A DNA stretch of 11,043 nucleotides. Source: Schaalia odontolytica. GTDB taxonomy: Bacteria; Actinomycetota; Actinomycetes; Actinomycetales; Actinomycetaceae. The translations under genes and the position numbers were made by a program. Shown piece after piece: positions 5,853 to 11,043 of the stretch (positions are counted from its first letter, which is position 1; each line of letters opens with the position of its first letter). A model generated the notes under the pieces. That model ran no database searches and was not told where the DNA came from. It worked only from the letters and a program-made list of their open reading frames with translations. The stretch lies in the NCBI GenBank assembly GCA_958415245.1, contig CATYYP010000032.1:1-11043 (forward strand), in the 5' to 3' direction.

Positions 5853-6709
5853 ACGCGCCCGCGCAGCGCCCCGTCACCGACCGGATCCCGCCCCAGCTCT
5901 ACATCGTCGGCTCCGGCCTCATCCAGTACGTGGGCGCGGCGCTCGCGGTTATTGCCTTCGCGTCCGTCGAACCCGCCTCCGTCGCCTGGTGGCGCGTCCT
6001 GACCGGCGCGGTCGTTCTCCTCGTCTGGAAGCGTCCGTGGCGCGGCGGCCTCACGCGCTCCGACCTGGCGATTTCCGCGCTCTTCGGCGTCATCATCCTG
6101 ACGATGAACTCCTCGTTCTACGAGTCGATCGCGCGCATCCCCCTGGGGACCGCCGTGTCCATCGAGTTCATCGGCCCGGTCGCCGTCGCCGTCATCAGGG
6201 GTCGCGGCTGGCGGCCGCGCATCGCCGCCGTCCTCGCGTTCGCGGGGGTGGCGTGCATCGGCGGGCTCGCCCTCGACCTGAGCGTGCCGAGCGTGCGCAT
6301 CGGCGTCGCCTGGATCCTTCTTGCGGCCCTCGCCTGGTCGGCCTACATCGTCGTCGGGCAGAAGGCTTCGACCACGCGCGACGGGGTCACGAACCTGGCG
6401 CTCGGATGCGCGTGGGGTACCCTGTTTTTCGCGCCCTTCCTGGGCCCGGGCGCGATGGCTGCCATGGCCTCGTGGAAGCTAATGGCGATCGTTGTCGGCG
6501 TGGGCCTGCTGTCCACCGCGATTCCCTACACCTTTGAGGCGCTCGCGATGCGGCGCCTGGCGGCGTCGACCTTCGCGCTGTTCGCCGCGATCTTGCCGGC
6601 CACATCCGCCCTGGTTGGGGCCGTCATGCTCCGCCAGATCCCCGGCGTCTTCGAGCTCATCGGCCTGGTCCTGGTGTCGGTCGCGGTCTGGCTGGCCTCG
6701 CGCGAGTGA
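5849..6709 (+). CDS. EamA/DMT-superfamily exporter, RhtA-like
   Basis: This 286-residue inner-membrane protein has about ten hydrophobic segments arranged as two EamA repeats. The first repeat carries [18 protein letters not shown] (about 90-107), the hallmark of RhtA-type threonine/homoserine exporters. The second has [16 protein letters not shown] (229-244) in the equivalent place. RhtA members export amino acids or related metabolites in exchange for protons; the actual substrate is not shown by sequence. The start is GTG at 5849, whose GTGA overlaps the TGA of msrB, a classic coupled arrangement. The stop lies 24 bases from the stop of the convergent MFS gene. Family assignment is strong; RhtA function is inferred. 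Confidence 0.9.
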   Translation: MNAPAQRPVTDRIPPQLYIVGSGLIQYVGAALAVIAFASVEPASVAWWRVLTGAVVLLVWKRPWRGGLTRSDLAISALFGVIILTMNSSFYESIARIPLGTAVSIEFIGPVAVAVIRGRGWRPRIAAVLAFAGVACIGGLALDLSVPSVRIGVAWILLAALAWSAYIVVGQKASTTRDGVTNLALGCAWGTLFFAPFLGPGAMAAMASWKLMAIVVGVGLLSTAIPYTFEALAMRRLAASTFALFAAILPATSALVGAVMLRQIPGVFELIGLVLVSVAVWLASRE

Positions 6710-6733
6710 GGCGCCCTGCGAGCTGCGGCTCCC

Positions 6734-7978
6734 TCAGTCGAGATTGAGCTGGCGCGGTGTGTGCTTGCCGCCGCGGGCGATCACCCAGAACGCGAACCAC
6801 GCGCCGGCGGAGCCGACGATCATGACGAGCACCATCGGCACGGCGCTGTCGCCGCCCGAGGTCGCCAGGGGAGCGGCGATGCCGTTCGCGATCGACTGGA
6901 ACACGCCCATGACGGACGAGGCCGTGCCCGCGTGCTCGCGCGCCTCACTCATGGCCTGCGCGCCCGAGTTGCCGAAAATGAACGCGTTCGCCGTCATGAT
7001 CAGCGCGAAGCCCACGCACGTGAGAATCAGCGGCAGGTTGAGGACGAACGTCGAGATCGCGAGTGTCACCACGCCGGTCGCGGCGATCGTGAGGCCCGTG
7101 ATGATGAGCGTGCGCGGCGTGAAGTGCGAGATCAGGCGCACGTTGACCAGCGCGAATCCGGTCGACAGTAGCGCGTTAAACGCGAACACGTACGCGAAAG
7201 CCATGGGGGACAGGCCCAGCGGTCCCTGCAGCACGTACGTGGCGTTCGAGATGTATCCGAACATGCAGAAGCTCGAAAAGGTGTTGGTGAGCATGAAACC
7301 CATGAAGGGACGGATGCGCACGACCTGAACGAGGCCGTGGAAGAACCGCGGAATACCGCCGGGGTGGCGGCGATCCTCGGGCAGGGACTCGGGTACGACG
7401 ACCCACGCGAGGGCCGCCATGAGCAGCATGAAGGCGGCGAGCGCCCAGAAAACGACCCTCCACGTCGCGTGTGTGATGATGAACGCGCCGAGGACCGGGG
7501 CGAGCATCGGCGCGAAGCCGACGATCGCCTGGATGAGACTCATCGCGCGCGCCAGCGTCTTGCCGCGCGCGACGTCGACGAGGATCGCGCGCGCCACCGA
7601 CGAGGCGACGCCGCCGCCGAGGCCCTGGAAGACTCGGCCCACGAGGAACACCCAGATGTTGGGCGTCAGCACGCAGATGATGGATCCGACCAGGGCGATG
7701 ATGCCGCCCGCGACGATGGGGCGGCGGCGCCCAATCTGGTCCGAGATGGCGCCGCCCAGGACCTGGCCGGACGCGTAGCCCACGAAGAAGGTCGTGAGCG
7801 TGAACCCGAGCATCGTCGAGTTCGTCGCCAGGTCCGCCGTGATCTGCGGGAACGCCGCCGAGTACATGTCGGTCGCCATCGGGGGCAAGGCGTTCTGCAC
7901 GGCCAGGGTGATCAGCAGGGCAACCGTGAGCGCCCCGCCGACGATGCCGCCGCGGTCCTGGGTGTCGTTTGTCGTCAT
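6734..7978 (-). CDS. MFS multidrug exporter, Bcr/CflA type
   Basis: This 414-residue, 12-helix membrane protein should be a proton-driven exporter of drugs or small metabolites. The Bcr/CflA signature LPPMATDMYSAAFPQI is at 31-46, with the conserved Asp37 in the first helix region. Motif A appears as GGAISDQIGRRRP (75-87), followed by FLVGRVFQGLGGG (111-123) and an antiporter-type motif C, GFAPMLAPVLGAF (154-166). The ATG at 7978 is preferred to the upstream GTG at 8005. The upstream extension is short and non-hydrophobic, there is no Shine-Dalgarno sequence for either, and CACAAT sits six bases before the ATG. The gene follows the hydrolase-kinase gene on the same strand after 139 bases and converges with the RhtA-like gene. 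Substrate is unknown. Confidence 0.93.
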   Translation of the reverse strand: MTTNDTQDRGGIVGGALTVALLITLAVQNALPPMATDMYSAAFPQITADLATNSTMLGFTLTTFFVGYASGQVLGGAISDQIGRRRPIVAGGIIALVGSIICVLTPNIWVFLVGRVFQGLGGGVASSVARAILVDVARGKTLARAMSLIQAIVGFAPMLAPVLGAFIITHATWRVVFWALAAFMLLMAALAWVVVPESLPEDRRHPGGIPRFFHGLVQVVRIRPFMGFMLTNTFSSFCMFGYISNATYVLQGPLGLSPMAFAYVFAFNALLSTGFALVNVRLISHFTPRTLIITGLTIAATGVVTLAISTFVLNLPLILTCVGFALIMTANAFIFGNSGAQAMSEAREHAGTASSVMGVFQSIANGIAAPLATSGGDSAVPMVLVMIVGSAGAWFAFWVIARGGKHTPRQLNLD

Positions 7979-7984
7979 GATGTC

Positions 7985-8007
7985 ATTGTGCACCCTTGAG
8001 GGCACAA
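7985..8007 (-). promoter_or_regulatory. Leaderless promoter and candidate operator of the MFS gene
   Basis: On the minus strand CACAAT (7990-7985) lies six bases before the ATG at 7978, as expected for a leaderless message. It overlaps one arm of an inverted repeat (plus-strand 7986-8007). The arms are TTGTG-CCCT and AGGG-CACAA around TG, perfect except for a two-base CA insertion in the left arm. A dimeric regulator bound here would cover the -10, which is common for drug-exporter genes. Confidence 0.45.
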
Positions 8008-8061
8008 AATAGACGACTCGGTTGAATATTTAGCGCATCTCGCACGCCGCAGGCAGTGACG

Positions 8062-8077
8062 TGCACACATGTGCGCA
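8062..8077. repeat. 16-bp near-perfect palindrome between the MFS gene and the hydrolase-kinase gene
   Basis: TGCACACATGTGCGCA pairs at seven of eight positions of each half around CACATGTG. It lies about 85 bases upstream of the MFS start and about 40 bases after the hydrolase-kinase stop. It could be an operator or part of a transcript end; there is no T run. Confidence 0.35.
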
Positions 8078-8117
8078 GGCCGGCAGCGCTCCTTCCGCGC
8101 GAACGCCTCGGCTGTGC

Positions 8118-10241
8118 CTACTCCTCGCCCGTACCCGACTCGAGCGCGTCCGCCGCAGCCTCGATGTCCTCGCGCGTCGGGCACGAGGCCGGGCCGACGA
8201 CTGTCGTGGATAGCGCGCCCGCGCAGTTGGCGAGGAGCAGAGCCCGCTCCAGGGGAATACCCAGGGCGAGGGAGGCTGCCAGGGCGCCGGAGTGTGCGTC
8301 GCCTGCGCCGTTCGTGTCGATCGCCTCGACGCGAGGCGTCGGGACGTGGAGCGCGTCCTCACCGCCGGCAACCGTGGCTGCTGCCGAGGAACAAGCAAAA
8401 TATGAGCCCGCCGCTCCCGCACGCACGAGAACGGGACGATCCAGTAGGCCGAGCATCGCGCGGGCTGCTTCATGAGGCTCGTGGCACCGGTTGCGAATGC
8501 TCGCATCTCCGCTCCGGTGAGCGATCTCCTGAGCCTCCCTATGGTTCATCGACACGATGACCCCGTCGGTGGGCAGTCCGTCCGGGATGCCGATCACGGG
8601 GGAGACGTCGAGGAGGACGCGCACGCCCTCGGGCAGGACGCGCAGCGCCGCCTCCGCGGCCTCCCTGTTCGCGGGGTGGTCCATGAGGTATCCGTCGATG
8701 TAGAGCACGTCGCCCGGGTTCATCGTGCGCACGAAGTCTGCCCACGCGCTCGCGGGGGCCATCGTCTCGGCGCCCTTTGTGGAGATGAAGGTGCGCTCGC
8801 CCGTGCGGTCCGTGAACGCGATGCAGAACCCGTTGTCAATGCCCGCGATGCGAGGCCCGAGGTCAGTGATCCCCTCGCGCGTCAGCGCCGCTTGGATGAG
8901 GGAGGAGTAGGGGCCGTCGCCGATCGGGCTGAGGGAGACGGCCTCGGCCCCCATGCGCCGCGCCGCCACGAGGGCGTTGAAGCCGCCGCCCACGTGCATT
9001 CCCTCGTCGATGGCCCACACGTCACCCCCCGGCGAGGGTAGAGCCTCGCCGCGCACGGCGAGGTCCACGAGGATCTGCCCCAGGAGGACCACGCGGCCCG
9101 CAGGGGAGGTGGGCGACGAGGTGGGGGCTGGCTCCTCCGGAGACGTGACGCCGCGTGAAACTTCGGGTGTTGCGTCCGAAGAGGCATCCGTTGCAGCGTC
9201 CTCCTGGCGCCCGACAATCGCCTGATCGCGCAGCGCCAGGAGATTCCCGGCGACGCTGGACAGGCTGAGGTGGGAGACCTCCTCGATCATCGAGAGGCTG
9301 TCTGCGGGGAGAACCTCGATCCCGAGGGCCGCGCCCAGGATCGCGCCCGCGATTGCGCCGATCGTGTCGGTGTCCCCACCGATGTTGGCGGCGTCCAGGA
9401 GGGCGCGGGGCGAGGGGTCGCGCGCGAGCAGGGCAAAAGCCATGGGGATCGCGTGCGCCGAGGCCACTGACGTGCCCACCTGCTCGACGAGGCATTCCAG
9501 GGATGAGGAGGCGGGGTTGACGGCCAGCTGCATGGCCCTGCGCGTCGCGGCAATGACGTCCGGGTCTGGGGTCCACGCGCCGCGCTCGGGGAGGGAATCG
9601 ACGTAGGTGACGGCCTTCCACAGTAGGCTCCTCAGGTCCAGGGAAGGTGAGCGTGCCGCGTCGATACCCAAGGACACTGCCGCCGCCACGAGGGCAGCCG
9701 ACTGGAAGCCCTGTCGCGTCGCGTGCGTGACCCGGCATGACGACCACACGGCCTCGGCGAAAGCCTCCGGATCCTCCGTCGAGACCGCAATGCCGATTGG
9801 CGTGACGCGCATTGCCGCACCGTTCGTGGTGCCTTCGCCGCCCACGGTCAGCGGATCCTCACCCAGCCGCACGCGCTCGAGCGCCGCCTTCGTGGACGGG
9901 CCCAGCAGGTCGAGCGATCCGCGCTCGATCATCGAATCCTCCCAGGCCAGCAGGGCGTGGGCGAACTCGCCTGCGTCCAGGGCAACGCGACCCGAGGAGG
10001 AGTCCCGGCCTCGTACCAGGAGGGACGCGATCAACAACGCCTGTTCCGTGTCATCCGTGACCGACCCGGCTGGCATCCCCGGCGCGTAGGGCTGGGAGGC
10101 GTCCCCGTCCACGAGGCCGGTGATGCGCCCGTACACCGCGCGGATCTGCTCAGGGGACATTGCCTGCGTCGGCATGCCCAGCGCGTCGCCGAGCGCAAGG
10201 CCGGCCAGGGCGCCGTACGCGCGAGAAAGACGAGGATCCAT
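8118..10241 (-). CDS. ADP-ribosylglycohydrolase - PfkB carbohydrate kinase fusion
   Basis: This 707-residue protein joins two enzymes. Residues 1-340 are an ADP-ribosylglycohydrolase (DraG/ARH) domain: GDALG at 18-22, metal-binding VTDDTE at 61-66, TNGAAMRVTPIG at 139-150, and the second metal motif IGGDTDTIGAIAGA at 287-300. These enzymes use two Mg ions to break an N- or O-glycosidic bond to ADP-ribose or a related ribosyl group. A Ser/Pro/Glu-rich linker spans about 343-381. Residues 383-700 are a PfkB (ribokinase-like) kinase: GGGFNALVAARRMGA at 418-432, the NxxE motif N566-E569, and the ATP/anion-hole motif DTNGAGD at 642-648 with the catalytic Asp648. All key residues are present in both halves. 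The start at 10241 has GGAGG six bases upstream; longer starts would run into tRNA-Lys. The substrate is inferred to be a ribosylated metabolite whose sugar is then phosphorylated. Confidence 0.92.
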   Translation of the reverse strand: MDPRLSRAYGALAGLALGDALGMPTQAMSPEQIRAVYGRITGLVDGDASQPYAPGMPAGSVTDDTEQALLIASLLVRGRDSSSGRVALDAGEFAHALLAWEDSMIERGSLDLLGPSTKAALERVRLGEDPLTVGGEGTTNGAAMRVTPIGIAVSTEDPEAFAEAVWSSCRVTHATRQGFQSAALVAAAVSLGIDAARSPSLDLRSLLWKAVTYVDSLPERGAWTPDPDVIAATRRAMQLAVNPASSSLECLVEQVGTSVASAHAIPMAFALLARDPSPRALLDAANIGGDTDTIGAIAGAILGAALGIEVLPADSLSMIEEVSHLSLSSVAGNLLALRDQAIVGRQEDAATDASSDATPEVSRGVTSPEEPAPTSSPTSPAGRVVLLGQILVDLAVRGEALPSPGGDVWAIDEGMHVGGGFNALVAARRMGAEAVSLSPIGDGPYSSLIQAALTREGITDLGPRIAGIDNGFCIAFTDRTGERTFISTKGAETMAPASAWADFVRTMNPGDVLYIDGYLMDHPANREAAEAALRVLPEGVRVLLDVSPVIGIPDGLPTDGVIVSMNHREAQEIAHRSGDASIRNRCHEPHEAARAMLGLLDRPVLVRAGAAGSYFACSSAAATVAGGEDALHVPTPRVEAIDTNGAGDAHSGALAASLALGIPLERALLLANCAGALSTTVVGPASCPTREDIEAAADALESGTGEE

Positions 10242-10285
10242 GCTGCACCTCCAACGCGGGTGAGCGCCCGCAGATAGCGTGAACG

Positions 10286-10303
10286 CCCCGGAACATTCCG
10301 AGG
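10286..10303 (-). other. Small inverted repeat just downstream of tRNA-Lys
   Basis: CCCCGGAA (10286-10293) and TTCCGAGG (10296-10303) pair at seven of eight positions, with one wobble. It begins eight bases beyond the end of tRNA-Lys and lies 45 bases before the hydrolase-kinase start. It has no T run, so it may be an RNA processing or weak termination structure, or a binding site in the hydrolase-kinase promoter region. Confidence 0.3.
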
Positions 10304-10310
10304 CGACCAG

Positions 10311-10382
10311 TAGGCCCAGGGGGACTCGAACCCCCAACCTACGGATTAAAAGTCCGCTGCTCTACCATTGAGCTATAGGCCC
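10311..10382 (-). tRNA. tRNA-Lys (anticodon TTT), CCA not encoded
   Basis: The minus strand folds into a 72-base cloverleaf. The acceptor stem is GGGCCTA with TGGGCCT (G1-U72 wobble), the D arm is GCTCAATGGTAGAGC, and the anticodon stem-loop is GCGGA-CTTTTAA-TCCGT (anticodon TTT). The T loop is TTCGAGT and the discriminator A73. The next bases are CTG, so CCA must be added enzymatically. It stands alone, in front of and on the same strand as the hydrolase-kinase gene. Confidence 0.94.
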
Positions 10383-10391
10383 AGCAGCCCC

Positions 10392-10397
10392 ATTGTA
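10392..10397 (-). promoter_or_regulatory. Probable -10 element of tRNA-Lys
   Basis: TACAAT on the minus strand matches the -10 consensus at five of six positions and ends nine bases before the tRNA-Lys 5' end. The best -35 candidate, TTGGGC (10422-10417), has a long 19-base spacer. The element overlaps the start of the Shine-Dalgarno sequence (AGGAGG, 10397-10402) of the divergent gene. Confidence 0.6.
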
Positions 10398-10413
10398 GGA
10401 GGAAGAAGTCCCC

Positions 10414-11043
10414 ATGGCCCAATCGAAGATGCCGCGACGCCCCGCCATGCTCGACGCCGCCAGGGCTGACGCCATCATTGGCGACGAAGATCCCGCCGCC
10501 AGCGCCGCCGTCGCCCACACCGCCGCCTGGGCCCTCATGGGCGTGGGCGACGAGACCTTCACCGACGCCGACGTCGCGCGCCTGCGCGAGACCGTTCGCA
10601 CTCGCGGAGTCGACACAATCGCGCACGTGTGGTCGCGCAGCCCCGAGTTCACCCTCCCCGGTGCGCTGTGGCGCGTCTACCTGCTGCACGAGTGGTACCA
10701 CCGCGACCCTCTCCTCGTGGCCGAGCGCTACGCCGACGGCTCGCGCGCGCCCATCATCCAGGGCCTCGAGGCCCCCGTCGAGCTTCGCTCCCTGAGCCTC
10801 ATCATGGAGGAGGTCTACTCGCTGCTGCGCGGCGACCTGACCGACGACGACCTCGAATACGTGCTCAGCGAGGCCTCGCGGGCCATGCGCGTGCTCGCCG
10901 CCGGCGAGGCCGGGGCCCTGTGGATCGAAGACCCCGCCGACCCGCTCGCCCACCGCGTCACCATGCGCCACTCCGCCCTCCTGGTCACGGCCGACGAGCT
11001 CGACGTCGCCGCGCGCGAGGCGGCCGTCGGCACCCTCGACTGA
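10414..11043 (+). CDS. Conserved-looking hypothetical protein with an HExxH motif
   Basis: I do not recognise this 209-residue protein. It has no signal peptide or membrane segment and is predicted largely helical and acidic, so a cytoplasmic role is likely. Residues 92-96 read HEWYH, matching the zinc-protease pattern HExxH, in the context VYLLHEWYHRDP. A Glu-Glu pair at 132-133 in a helix (SLIMEEVYSLL) could supply a further ligand, but no third ligand is obvious. Codon use is like its neighbours, with strong third-position G/C. The ATG at 10414 follows AGGAGG with an 11-base spacer, slightly long. Only 31 bases separate it from the divergent tRNA-Lys, so its promoter probably lies in that tRNA gene. 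The stop is the last codon of the window, so the gene is complete. Confidence 0.85.
   Translation: MAQSKMPRRPAMLDAARADAIIGDEDPAASAAVAHTAAWALMGVGDETFTDADVARLRETVRTRGVDTIAHVWSRSPEFTLPGALWRVYLLHEWYHRDPLLVAERYADGSRAPIIQGLEAPVELRSLSLIMEEVYSLLRGDLTDDDLEYVLSEASRAMRVLAAGEAGALWIEDPADPLAHRVTMRHSALLVTADELDVAAREAAVGTLD

Noticed and set aside
6707..6740. Possible bidirectional terminator between the convergent RhtA-like and MFS genes
   Set aside because: Only short, imperfect pairings (such as TGAGG with CCTCA, or GAGC with GCTC) are present and there is no T run, so I do not call it.
7979..8005. Longer MFS start at GTG 8005
   Set aside because: It lacks a Shine-Dalgarno sequence, adds a polar stretch, and would place translation upstream of the likely leaderless start at 7978.
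9022..9747. A 241-codon minus-strand frame inside the hydrolase-kinase gene
   Set aside because: It is a shifted-frame shadow of the real gene on the same strand, rich in Arg, Gly and Pro, with no domain.
10242..10337. Longer start of the hydrolase-kinase fusion reaching 10337
   Set aside because: It would begin within the tRNA-Lys gene. ATG 10241 has GGAGG at ideal distance and begins the conserved domain.

Overview
The window reads as ordinary chromosome from a high-GC Gram-positive actinomycete. The evidence is strong G/C bias at third codon positions, GTG starts, several apparently leaderless genes, Ala/Glu-rich protein tails, and a surface adhesin of the kind found in host-associated Actinobacteria. 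An oral or mucosal Actinomyces/Schaalia-type organism fits best, but the genus is an inference. I see no insertion sequence, integrase, phage gene or CRISPR array.

Left part (1-1905): the 5' part of a secreted Ig-fold (MSCRAMM-like) adhesin runs off the left edge on the minus strand. A comparatively AT-rich gap of about 390 bp holds two inverted repeats but no convincing gene. It is followed by a minus-strand tRNA cluster, Glu-Asp-Phe in transcription order, with a recognisable promoter (1781-1810) and an intrinsic terminator (1403-1434).

Centre (1906-6709, plus strand): an MscS-type mechanosensitive channel carries a tail of more than 400 residues rich in Ala, Glu and Asp. It ends at a TAG, after which the same frame stays open for another 250 codons and encodes an acidic stretch and a Lys/Ala-rich, histone-H1-like end. 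After a strong hairpin comes a two-gene unit: msrB (methionine sulfoxide reductase B) and an EamA/RhtA-type exporter, overlapping by four bases. A partly duplicated copy of the msrB start region lies about 155 bp upstream of msrB.

Right part (6734-11043): two minus-strand genes follow, a Bcr/CflA-type MFS drug exporter and, upstream of it, a two-domain fusion of an ADP-ribosylglycohydrolase with a PfkB (ribokinase-type) sugar kinase. Next is tRNA-Lys, also on the minus strand. Diverging from it is an unrecognised 209-residue protein with an HEWYH (HExxH) motif; its stop codon is the last codon of the window.

How the genes fit together: msrB and the exporter look co-translated. The hydrolase-kinase fusion suggests cleavage of a ribosyl or ADP-ribosyl compound followed by sugar phosphorylation. 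The points most worth a second look are the in-frame amber that separates the channel from its basic tail, the hydrolase-kinase fusion, the repeated acidic-Thr motifs in the channel tail, and a recurrent layout of a -10 hexamer, six bases, then ATG.
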